This document shows, in pieces, positions 5,626-11,842 of a stretch of DNA of 12,420 nt. Position 1 is the first letter of the stretch. The number at the start of each line of letters is the position of its first letter. The translations under genes and the position numbers were made by a program. Under the pieces are notes generated by a model. That model searched no databases, was not told where the DNA came from, and saw only the letters and a list, made by a program, of their open reading frames with translations. The stretch lies in the NCBI GenBank assembly GCA_031268615.1, contig JAIRWZ010000109.1, positions 1 to 12,420 on the forward strand, in the 5' to 3' direction. This DNA comes from Actinomycetes bacterium. GTDB lineage: Bacteria > Actinomycetota > Coriobacteriia > WRKU01 > WQUG01.

Positions 5626-7938
5626 GTGTCTGACATCATGGAATTATTGGCACCCGCAGGAGATTTGCGCTGCGCCTGGGCCGCGTTGGGCGCTGGCGCT
5701 GACGCACTCTATCTGGGCGTGGGACAGTTCAACGCACGCCGCGGCGCCACCAACATCCGCACGACTGAACTGCGCGAACTGTGCTTGCGCGCGCACCTTT
5801 TGGAAACGCGCGTATACCTGACCCTCAATATCGCAATGCTCATGAGTGAGTACGTCCAGACACTGGAACTGGCTGGCGCGGCACAGGCAGCCGGTATCGA
5901 CGCCGTTATCGTCGCTGATGTGGGACTACTGGCAGAATTGCGCCGCGAAATGCCCGGACTGCGCGTACACGCCTCCACGCAGATGAACTGTCATGCCTCC
6001 GACACCTTGCGCGAGCTGGCCTCACTGGGGGTTGCCAGGGTCACCTTGGCTCGTGAGCTGTCCCTGCGCGAGATTGAGACCTTGGCGGCCGTCGGGCACG
6101 AGGTGGGTGTCGAGGTGGAGGTGTTTGGCCACGGCGCCTTGTGCGTCTGCTATTCGGGACAGTGTTTGCTGTCTTCGTTGGTGGGACGGCGCAGCGCCAA
6201 CCGGGGTCTCTGTGCCCAGCCCTGCCGTCTGCCCTATCAGCTGGTGGACCACACAGGAGAGGTACAGGACCGGGAAGGACCCTACCTGCTGTCCACCAAA
6301 GATTTGGCAAGTATCGACCATCTGGCGGCGCTGGAAGCAGCTGGGGTGACTTCGCTGAAAATCGAAGGTCGCATGAAATCTGCCGCGTATGTTGCCGCTG
6401 TCGTGGAGATATACCGGGCAAAACTTGAGGAGAGCGGCCCGCGTCCCACCCCCAGTCATTCCCGCGCCACCCCTAGTCATTCCCGCGCCACTTCTGGTCA
6501 TCCCCGCACCATCCCCGGTCATTCCCGCGCAAGCGGGAATCCAGACCTCAGCGATACCTTTAACCGTGCCCTGACCGCGGGCTATTTGACCGGCGAGGAC
6601 GTCTCTGACCCACACCGTACACGCAACCCCAGCTCTCCGTCTGCACAGAAGGCTCTGGCCGCCCGCGGTGATGAGCTGATTGAGTGGGCATCGACCTTTA
6701 CTCAAACCTTGGATTTCACCGTACAAGTTGCCGTCAACAAAGCTCTATCCGTCAGCGTGACAGACGCACAAGGTCGGACGGGAAGTTTTGAGGGCAGCGT
6801 TGTGGAAGCAGCGCGCACCAAGGCAATCACCGCCGAGGAAGTGCGAGAACACCTTGCCCGATTGGGGGGCACGCCCTATCGTATGGGTAAGGTCGATATC
6901 CAACTGGACGACGGGGTCGGTCTGGGATATTCACTGCTGCACACAGCGCGAAAAGAGGCCATCGCCGACTACGAGCGCAGTTTGCGTCATGCCCACACCA
7001 CCCCCAGTCGTTCCCTTACTACCTCCGGTCATTCCTCTACTACCTCCGGTCATTCCCGCGAAAGCGGGAATCCAAACCATTCAGATAGCGCCAATGAGCG
7101 GATTTCTAAGTCGTTCCCCCGCAAGGCAAAGAGGTCAGAACTTCGCCAGTCCCTGTCCCCCACTTTGACGGTCACGGTATCATCATTGGGCGCCGCACGT
7201 GCAGCGCTAAACGCCGGAGCCGACGAAGCGCACCTACCGGTCTCTTACCTCCTTGACGCCGAGCCTGAACGCGGGATTGTCCCGGTTATCGACCGCATTG
7301 CTCATGACGGGGAATTGGATAGCTACTACGGCGTCGCGGAGCGCTTTGGGCGGGCCGTGACGTCAACGCTCGGGCAGCTGGCCACCTGTGCGCGCCGCGG
7401 CATACCCGTGCAGGCACATTGGAGCCTGAATGTCTTCAATGACGCGGCGCTGGACGTACTCGCTTCGAGGTATGCTCCCTATCGAATATGGTTGTCTCCC
7501 GAACTGTCAGGCCGCCAGATTGCGGAACTGGCCGGCGTCACGTCAACCCCGCTGGGTATCGGCGTGGGTGGCCAGCAAGAGGTCATGGTTACCGAATTGG
7601 ACCTCACGCAGGTAGGCGGGTCGGCGGGGCGCTGCGCGGGCGTCTATGCCCTGCGGGACCGAAAAGACTATGCCTTTCCCGTGCGCGTTGACCCCTTGGG
7701 TCGCAGCCATCTCTATAACTCGGTGCCACTGGATTTGACCGTTGCGCTGGACGAGATTTTGAACAGTGGCGTCGCCGCGCTGCGTCTGGATATGGAGTGC
7801 GCGAGAAATACCGCGATTTCGCGTGAGGTCGCGCGTTGGAAACGCAACATTCTGACGCTCATCGCCGACCGTGCCGAGGATATCGCGCCTGCTCCTGGGG
7901 TCGTTACCAAGGGTCACTTTTTTCGCGGCGTCGTCTGA
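5626..7938 (+). CDS. U32 peptidase-family protein, RlhA-like, with two in-frame repeat insertions
   Basis: A 770-residue protein. The start MELLAPAGDLRCAWAALGAG is the classic U32 N-terminus, followed by VHASTQMNCHAS (114-125). The Cys cluster in GHGALCVCYSGQC and RGLCAQPCR gives Cys173, 180, 196 and 200 as likely iron-sulfur ligands. KIEGRMKS follows at 245-252. The middle segment HLARLGGTPYRMG..DIQLDDGVGLGYSLLHTARKEAIADYE (about 409-450) resembles DUF3656. This architecture matches E. coli RlhA (YdcP), which hydroxylates C2501 of 23S rRNA; a tRNA-modifying or protease role cannot be ruled out. Two low-complexity blocks, about residues 277-306 and 454-483, are encoded by repeat arrays and fall in loops that are variable in the family. 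Start choice is uncertain: GTG 5626 is only about 2 nt from GAAAGGA, while ATG 5638 gives MELLAPAG directly but with a 14-nt spacing. Sole plus-strand gene. Confidence 0.88.
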   Translation: MSDIMELLAPAGDLRCAWAALGAGADALYLGVGQFNARRGATNIRTTELRELCLRAHLLETRVYLTLNIAMLMSEYVQTLELAGAAQAAGIDAVIVADVGLLAELRREMPGLRVHASTQMNCHASDTLRELASLGVARVTLARELSLREIETLAAVGHEVGVEVEVFGHGALCVCYSGQCLLSSLVGRRSANRGLCAQPCRLPYQLVDHTGEVQDREGPYLLSTKDLASIDHLAALEAAGVTSLKIEGRMKSAAYVAAVVEIYRAKLEESGPRPTPSHSRATPSHSRATSGHPRTIPGHSRASGNPDLSDTFNRALTAGYLTGEDVSDPHRTRNPSSPSAQKALAARGDELIEWASTFTQTLDFTVQVAVNKALSVSVTDAQGRTGSFEGSVVEAARTKAITAEEVREHLARLGGTPYRMGKVDIQLDDGVGLGYSLLHTARKEAIADYERSLRHAHTTPSRSLTTSGHSSTTSGHSRESGNPNHSDSANERISKSFPRKAKRSELRQSLSPTLTVTVSSLGAARAALNAGADEAHLPVSYLLDAEPERGIVPVIDRIAHDGELDSYYGVAERFGRAVTSTLGQLATCARRGIPVQAHWSLNVFNDAALDVLASRYAPYRIWLSPELSGRQIAELAGVTSTPLGIGVGGQQEVMVTELDLTQVGGSAGRCAGVYALRDRKDYAFPVRVDPLGRSHLYNSVPLDLTVALDEILNSGVAALRLDMECARNTAISREVARWKRNILTLIADRAEDIAPAPGVVTKGHFFRGVV
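6455..6547 (+). repeat. Intragenic repeat array 1: three 21-bp units plus a 31-bp hairpin element
   Basis: Units that begin GTCATTCCCGCGCCAC or a close variant start at 6455, 6476, 6497 and 6518, exactly 21 bp apart. The last unit is a complete palindromic element at 6517-6547: ATTCCCGC (6521-6528), loop GCAA, GCGGGAAT (6533-6540), with outer GGTC and GACC arms. The 21-bp period keeps the reading frame and encodes heptapeptides such as SHSRATP and GHPRTIP, ending GHSRASGNP. The hairpin has a GNRA-type tetraloop and belongs to the widespread ATTCCC-N8-GGGAAT class (dRS3/REP-like). Confidence 0.92.
6986..7078 (+). repeat. Intragenic repeat array 2: three 21-bp units plus a 31-bp hairpin element
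   Basis: Units start at 6986, 7007, 7028 and 7049, again every 21 bp. The first (GTCATGCCCACACCAC) and second are more decayed. The full element at 7048-7078 has ATTCCCGC (7052-7059), loop GAAA and GCGGGAAT (7064-7071). It matches the element of array 1 at 29 of 31 positions. It lies in the same codon phase as array 1, 531 bp (177 codons) downstream, and encodes RHAHTTP, SRSLTTS, GHSSTTS and GHSRESGNP. The order is also the same: partial units first, complete palindrome last. Confidence 0.9.
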
Positions 7939-7949
7939 ATTGCTGTCTC

Positions 7950-7969
7950 GGCGCTTTACCAGTAAAACG
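7950..7969. repeat. Decayed copy of the argH 3'-end palindrome core
   Basis: GGCGCTTTACCAGTAAAACG at this site matches AGCGCTTTACAAGTAAAGCG at 8011-8030 at 17 of 20 positions. It is itself a weak inverted repeat (TTTAC/GTAAA). It lies 12 bp past the U32 stop codon. A 10-bp hairpin (7975-7999) lies between the two copies. Confidence 0.6.
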
Positions 7970-7974
7970 TGGAC

Positions 7975-7999
7975 GGACAGTTGGACAAGCCAACTGTCC
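7975..7999. terminator. Hairpin in the convergent U32/argH junction
   Basis: A perfect 10-bp stem GGACAGTTGG / CCAACTGTCC with a 5-nt loop (ACAAG), 36 bp after the U32 stop and 17 bp past the argH stop on the other strand. Outer bases CGTGG and CCTACG extend the pairing imperfectly. No T-run follows on either strand, so factor-independent termination is not certain; it could be a dispersed REP-like element or a transcript-end stabiliser. Confidence 0.5.
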
Positions 8000-8005
8000 C
8001 TACGA

Positions 8006-8037
8006 GAATTAGCGCTTTACAAGTAAAGCGCTAATTC
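8006..8037. terminator. 15-bp palindrome covering the argH stop codon
   Basis: GAATTAGCGCTTTAC (8006-8020) and its exact reverse complement (8023-8037) are separated by only AA, giving 14 or 15 bp of perfect pairing. On the minus strand the 5' arm and loop encode the final residues ELALYL and the stop TAA of argH, so the hairpin is partly coding. Its place at a convergent junction suggests a bidirectional terminator, but no T-run follows. Confidence 0.6.
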
Positions 8038-9441
8038 CTGTTCATCGGTGTTGAAGGCTTCTTTGGTCTGCTCCAGTTGGTGGGCGACCGCTTTGGGTGA
8101 AGTACCGCCGGGAGTCGAGTGGTTTTCGACGATTTTTTCTACCAGTATGGCACGTTCAGCGTCACGGCCAAATCCTGCAAAATAGCCTTGCAGCTCGTCT
8201 ACGGTTAAATCCTGCAATTTGATACCGTGACGCTCGCAGGACAGCACAATGCCGCCCACGATTTCATGCGCGCGACGAAAGGGCAGACCGCATTTGACGA
8301 CCAGATAGTCAGCCAGGTCAGTGGCTGCCATGAAGCCCCCGGCTGCCGCGGCGTACATGGTGTCGGTATGAAAGGTTGCGGTTGCCAACATGCCGGTCAT
8401 GACGCGCAGGCTGGCTTCAACGGTGTCCAATGCGTCCTGCACCGGCTCCTTATCTTCTTGCAAGTCCTTGTTGTAGGCCAGCGGCAGACCTTTCAGCGTA
8501 ATGAGCAGAGCATTCAGGTCGCCGATAACCCGCCCGGTTTTCGCACGGACCAGTTCAGCGAAGTCGGGGTTCTTTTTCTGCGGCATGATGGACGAGCCAG
8601 TTGAATACCGGTCCGACAGGGTCAGAAATCCGAATTCTTCCGTTGACCACAGTATGACTTCTTCTGCCAGCCGCGACAGGTGAACCTGACAAACTGCCGC
8701 CGCATACAGCGCGTCCAGGAAAAAATCCCGGTCACTAACGCTGTCTAAAGCGTTGATGGTCAGACCGGAAAAGCCCAACTCGTCCGCCGTCAATTTACGG
8801 TTCAAGGGATAGCCCGTGCCAGCCAGGGCTGCTGCGCCTAAGGGCGACAGGTCAGCGGCCTCGTGAGCAGCCAGGAGACGGCGAAAGTCACGCGCAAACA
8901 TCTGCGAGAAGGATAACAGATAGTGCGCCAGAGATATCGGCTGCGCCTTTTGCAAGTGAGTGTAGCCCGGCAGAATGGTCTTTTTATGTGCCTCGGCCAG
9001 TTCCAGCAAAGTTCGGCGCAGCGTATTCAGAGCGCTGGCAAGCTGGCGCATACGTCGTTTCAGGTACAGACGCGCGTCGGTAACAACCTGATCGTTGCGG
9101 CTGCGTCCGGTGTGAATACGGGCTCCGGCTTCCCCAACCCGATTGGTCAAGGCTCGCTCGATGGCCATATGCACGTCTTCGTCCGCCATATCCCAGACGA
9201 AATCTCCAGCGGCAATTTCAGACTCGATTTCCTTGAGTCCACGGAGGACATCCTGCAATTCTTCCCAGGTCAGCACGCCTTGCTTCGCCAGCATTTGAGC
9301 GTGAGCCTTTGAACCGGCGATGTCTTCACGCCACAGTCGTTTATCAACCGGCAGCGAGGCGCCAAACGCCAGCAATTCGTCGGAAGGAATTTCCGAGAAG
9401 CGTCCTGACCAGGCGGGTTTGCGAGGATTTATTTCTGCCAC
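8017..9441 (-). CDS. argH: Argininosuccinate lyase
   Basis: A 474-residue cytosolic enzyme of the fumarase/aspartase superfamily that splits argininosuccinate into arginine and fumarate, the last step of arginine synthesis. Visible conserved regions are WSGRFSE near the N-terminus, ARIHTGRSRNDQV (107-119), PGYTHLQKAQP with catalytic-region His161, and the superfamily signature GSSIMPQKKNPD (282-293) with the mobile serine loop. Length is as expected. The start is GTG (9439-9441), overlapping the end of argG by 13 bp, with GGAG about 10 nt upstream, so it is very probably co-translated with argG. The last six codons and stop lie inside a 15-bp palindrome (8006-8037), meaning that the C-terminus may have been set by that element. 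Confidence 0.97.
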   Translation of the reverse strand: MAEINPRKPAWSGRFSEIPSDELLAFGASLPVDKRLWREDIAGSKAHAQMLAKQGVLTWEELQDVLRGLKEIESEIAAGDFVWDMADEDVHMAIERALTNRVGEAGARIHTGRSRNDQVVTDARLYLKRRMRQLASALNTLRRTLLELAEAHKKTILPGYTHLQKAQPISLAHYLLSFSQMFARDFRRLLAAHEAADLSPLGAAALAGTGYPLNRKLTADELGFSGLTINALDSVSDRDFFLDALYAAAVCQVHLSRLAEEVILWSTEEFGFLTLSDRYSTGSSIMPQKKNPDFAELVRAKTGRVIGDLNALLITLKGLPLAYNKDLQEDKEPVQDALDTVEASLRVMTGMLATATFHTDTMYAAAAGGFMAATDLADYLVVKCGLPFRRAHEIVGGIVLSCERHGIKLQDLTVDELQGYFAGFGRDAERAILVEKIVENHSTPGGTSPKAVAHQLEQTKEAFNTDEQELALYL

Positions 9442-10652
9442 TGAGACTCGCTCCAGACTTTTATGGGCAGACCGTAAAGCTCCATGAAACCCTGGGCCGC
9501 CTGGTGATTGAATTGGTCGCTTGCGTCATAGGTCGCCAAACCGTGGTCATAGAGTGAATAAGGGCTGGTCCGCCCCACCGCCACCACCGAACCCCGATAC
9601 AACTTCAAGCGTACCTCGCCGGTCACGTAGGCCTGCGACGCGGCAATAAAAGCATCCAGGGCCTGCTTTAAGGGACTGAACCACATACCAAAATAGACCA
9701 GCTCTGACCACTTGTGTTCCAGATTCAGTTTCAGGTGTGCCAGTTCACGTTCCAGACACAGCTCCTCCAGCGATATATGCGCGGCAATCAGCGCCGTCAT
9801 ACCTGGAGTCTCATAAATCTCGCGCGATTTAACCCCAATCAAACGGTTCTCCACCATGTCAAGACGACCGACGCCGTGGGGACCGGCCAATTCGTTCATT
9901 TTCACCACGAGGTCATACAAAGGCAGCGCTTCTCCATTGACGGATACCGGCACGCCTGCTTCAAAGCCAATCGTTACATATTCCGGATTGGGCGCGTCAG
10001 CGCGCGTCGGGTCTTGCGTAATCGTATAGATGTCTTCGCCCGGTTCGTTATTGGGGTCTTCCAGCCGTCCACACTCAATGGCACGTCCCACCACATTATC
10101 ATCCACTGAATAGGGCGAGGCCTTCGTGGTCGGCACGGCAATCCCGTGAGCCGTGGCATAATCCATTTCTGCCTCACGACTGGTCAGTTCCCATTCGCGC
10201 ACGGGACCCAATACCGTAATCGACGGGTCCAGAGCGGCAATAGAGGTCTCAAAACGCACTTGATCATTGCCTTTGCCCGTGCAACCATGAGCGATATAGC
10301 TAGCGCCACGCTGCCGGGCCAGTTCAACCAGCCGCTTCGAAATGAGCGGACGGGACAGCGCGCTTAACAGGGGGTATTTGTTTTCGTAGCGACCGTTGGC
10401 GGCGATGGCCGGGGCCAAATAGTCCGACGCGAACTCGTCGTGAACATCCAGTACAATGGACGCACTCGCTCCGATTTTTAATGCCTTATCGCGAATGTCG
10501 TCCAAACTTTCGTCATGGTCCTGACCTAAATCTATGGCACAGGCAATGACCTCCAGATTATAATTTTCAGCAATCCATTGTATGCACACCGAGGTATCCA
10601 GGCCTCCGGAGTAGGCCAGAATGCAAATCCCTTTCGTATCGGTGACTGACAT
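9429..10652 (-). CDS. argG: Argininosuccinate synthase
   Basis: A 407-residue cytosolic enzyme that joins citrulline and aspartate using ATP. It has the N-type ATP pyrophosphatase P-loop AYSGGLDTSV (13-22), IAHGCTGKGNDQVRFE, SPYSVDDNVVGRAIECGRLEDP and MVENRLIGVKSREIYETPG, all diagnostic of ArgG. The ATG at 10650-10652 (MSVTDTKGIC) is chosen because it gives the normal length and has GAAAGG about 11 nt upstream. The frame stays open to a TTG at 10712, but the extra 20 residues (MCMSRDSFLRNRM...) do not look like ArgG. It is followed directly by argH with a 13-bp overlap. Other arginine genes are not in the window, so citrulline must come from elsewhere. The long leader upstream suggests control by attenuation. 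Confidence 0.97.
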   Translation of the reverse strand: MSVTDTKGICILAYSGGLDTSVCIQWIAENYNLEVIACAIDLGQDHDESLDDIRDKALKIGASASIVLDVHDEFASDYLAPAIAANGRYENKYPLLSALSRPLISKRLVELARQRGASYIAHGCTGKGNDQVRFETSIAALDPSITVLGPVREWELTSREAEMDYATAHGIAVPTTKASPYSVDDNVVGRAIECGRLEDPNNEPGEDIYTITQDPTRADAPNPEYVTIGFEAGVPVSVNGEALPLYDLVVKMNELAGPHGVGRLDMVENRLIGVKSREIYETPGMTALIAAHISLEELCLERELAHLKLNLEHKWSELVYFGMWFSPLKQALDAFIAASQAYVTGEVRLKLYRGSVVAVGRTSPYSLYDHGLATYDASDQFNHQAAQGFMELYGLPIKVWSESQWQK

Positions 10653-10715
10653 CGTTTCACGCACCTTTCGTTTCATGCGATTTCGCAAAAAGCTATCGCG
10701 GGACATACACAACGG

Positions 10716-10733
10716 GGACTGCGACGCAGGTCC
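10716..10733 (-). ncRNA. Leader hairpin ahead of argG
   Basis: On the minus strand GGAC-C-TGC (10733-10726), loop GTC, GCAGTCC (10722-10716) forms a 7-bp stem with one bulged C. It is about 65 nt upstream of the argG start. It is not followed by a T-run, so it is not a textbook terminator; it might be part of an attenuator. Confidence 0.3.
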
Positions 10734-10788
10734 GGCCGCAGCAAAGAGAGGTGAGCCCGATTGCGATGACGCGGGCGCGAAGCGTGAG

Positions 10789-10805
10789 ACATTCGGTACG
10801 AACGT
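10789..10805 (-). ncRNA. Small hairpin in the argG leader
   Basis: On the minus strand ACGTTCG, loop TAC, CGAATGT forms a 7-bp stem with one G-U pair. It lies 19 nt after the stop codon of the putative leader peptide and could be an element of a regulated leader. Confidence 0.3.
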
Positions 10806-10812
10806 GCCAGCG

Positions 10813-10852
10813 GCGACGGCGGCGTCAGCGGGACTCGCGTGTTCGTCGTCGC
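10813..10852 (-). promoter_or_regulatory. Candidate attenuator stem containing the leader Arg codons
   Basis: On the minus strand GCGACGACG (10852-10844) can pair with CGCCGTCGC (10821-10813) at 8 of 9 positions, with a smaller GCG/CGC hairpin in the loop. The 5' arm covers the three consecutive CGA (Arg) codons of the leader ORF, and the leader stop codon (10825-10827) lies between the arms. A ribosome stalled at those codons would prevent this stem, as attenuation requires. The alternative partner and a clear terminator were not identified. Confidence 0.35.
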
Positions 10853-10893
10853 GTGGTAAATTCTGTCGTCGTATGAAGCGTAGATACGAACAT
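10825..10893 (-). CDS. Putative Arg/Thr-rich leader peptide of argGH
   Basis: A 22-codon ORF on the minus strand, ATG at 10891-10893 and TGA at 10825-10827, about 170 nt ahead of argG. It starts MFVSTLH and ends TTRRRTRESR: five of the last eight residues are Arg, three of them adjacent CGA codons, and seven residues overall are Thr. There is no Shine-Dalgarno site; the best promoter (10903-10931) would start the RNA within a few bases of the ATG, so leaderless translation is likely if real. An in-frame GTG lies two codons upstream (10897-10899). The ACG/CGA repetitiveness means that chance is a real alternative. Confidence 0.4.
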   Translation of the reverse strand: MFVSTLHTTTEFTTRRRTRESR

Positions 10894-10901
10894 AGGCACA
10901 G

Positions 10902-10918
10902 TAGTGTAGCCTACATTA
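10902..10918. promoter_or_regulatory. Inverted repeat overlapping the argGH -10 box
   Basis: On the minus strand TAATGTAG-G-CTACACTA is a near-perfect inverted repeat: 8-nt arms with one mismatch around a single central base. It covers the candidate -10 box, as a repressor site would. It does not resemble the usual ArgR box, so the binder is unknown. Confidence 0.35.
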
Positions 10919-10931
10919 CGCGACGGCGCAA
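10903..10931 (-). promoter_or_regulatory. Candidate sigma-70-type promoter of argGH
   Basis: On the minus strand TTGCGC (10931-10926) and TACACT (10908-10903) are separated by exactly 17 nt. Expected transcription start is about 10895-10897, immediately before the ATG of the putative leader peptide. Confidence 0.45.
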
Positions 10932-10969
10932 ATTCGCGTACCTTTCCGGGAGAGGATGGGAGATGAGCG

Positions 10970-11785
10970 CTACTCTGGTTTGGGCTTGCGGCGCGCCCAG
11001 CAGATAAGGCTCACGCCACCGACCACCATGGGCAGCGACAACAGCATACCCATCGTCAACCAGTTTCCTCCGATGAAGCCCAGTTGCACATCCGGTTGAC
11101 GAAAAAATTCGGAAAAAATCCGAAAAGCGCCATACAGCAGACTCAACCAACCAAACAGTTCACCGCGCGGACGCGGGGGAAGTTTGCGCGCCAGCGCTAT
11201 CATAACGACGAGCAGTAGCGCACCTTCCAGCAGGGCTTCGTAGAGCTGGGACGGATGGCGACGTGCGGGCCCCGCGGCTTCGAACACAATGGCCCAGGGA
11301 AGGTCGGACACCCTGCCCCACAACTCTCCGTTTATAAAATTTGCCAGCCGGCCCAACCCAAAGCCTATGGGTGCGCCAATGCTGCCTAAATCAGCCAGCG
11401 TCAGCAGGGGCAGCTTGATAAGGCGCGAAGCAACCGCGCCACCGGCAACAATGCCGAGAAAGCCGCCATGAAACGACATGCCGGAAATGCCACCGTGCCA
11501 AAACGCGATGATTTCAAGAGGATTGCGCAGGTAATAGCCTGGCTCATAGAACAGGCAGTAACCCAGCCGTCCGCCCAGAAAGACACCCAGAACGACGCAG
11601 AACATAATAGTCGTCTGGTCGTCAGAGCTGACGGGCAGATTCCAACGACGGACAAAGTAGCGCAGCAAAAGCCAGGCCCCAACGAAACCCGCCAAATACG
11701 CCAGACCGTACCAGCGGATAGCCAGCGACCCGATACGAAGAGCAACGGGGTCAACGTGCTGGAACGCGGTCAGGAAGTCAGCCAT
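10970..11785 (-). CDS. lgt: Prolipoprotein diacylglyceryl transferase
   Basis: A 271-residue polytopic membrane enzyme that moves diacylglycerol from phosphatidylglycerol to the lipobox cysteine of prolipoproteins, the first step of lipoprotein maturation. Typical segments are RIGSLAIRWYGLAYLAGF (17-34), GGRLGYCLFYEPGYYLRNP (71-89), HGGISGMSFHGGFLG (97-111, with His106), the Lgt signature GRLANFINGELWGR (145-158, with Arg146, Asn149 and Gly157), RHPSQLYEA (176-184) and FRIFSEFFRQPD (221-232, with Arg222). Length is normal. The ATG (11783-11785) fits the family N-terminus but has no Shine-Dalgarno site: CTTTTCC stands before it. It follows lemA by 57 bp and ends about 75 bp before the leader of argG, with no clear terminator. 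Confidence 0.97.
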   Translation of the reverse strand: MADFLTAFQHVDPVALRIGSLAIRWYGLAYLAGFVGAWLLLRYFVRRWNLPVSSDDQTTIMFCVVLGVFLGGRLGYCLFYEPGYYLRNPLEIIAFWHGGISGMSFHGGFLGIVAGGAVASRLIKLPLLTLADLGSIGAPIGFGLGRLANFINGELWGRVSDLPWAIVFEAAGPARRHPSQLYEALLEGALLLVVMIALARKLPPRPRGELFGWLSLLYGAFRIFSEFFRQPDVQLGFIGGNWLTMGMLLSLPMVVGGVSLICWARRKPKPE

Positions 11786-11842
11786 GGAAAAGTGGACGAC
11801 AAGGCCCGGTAGCGAGACGTGCGGGCAACAGGTATCTGCAAA

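Noticed and set aside
6022..6726. A 234-codon minus-strand ORF containing PACAGMT and GAGMT repeats
   Set aside because: It is the reverse-strand reading of the GTCATTCCCGCG repeat array inside the U32 gene. Such PACAGMT phrases are a common false-protein signature of this palindromic repeat, and the plus strand carries the conserved domains.
6455..7078. CRISPR array
   Set aside because: Units are 21 bp with no spacers between them, and each array ends in a hairpin element; there are no cas genes nearby.
10653..10712. Longer argG with TTG start at 10712
   Set aside because: It adds 20 residues not typical of ArgG; the ATG at 10652 has a plausible ribosome site and gives the family's normal length.
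10691..10733. Rho-independent attenuation terminator formed by the 10716-10733 hairpin and the T-run at 10687-10691
   Set aside because: The T-run is about 25 nt past the stem rather than adjacent, so a canonical intrinsic terminator is not supported.
10911..11150. Minus-strand ORF overlapping the lgt 3' end
   Set aside because: It is an out-of-frame shadow of lgt with no recognisable features.
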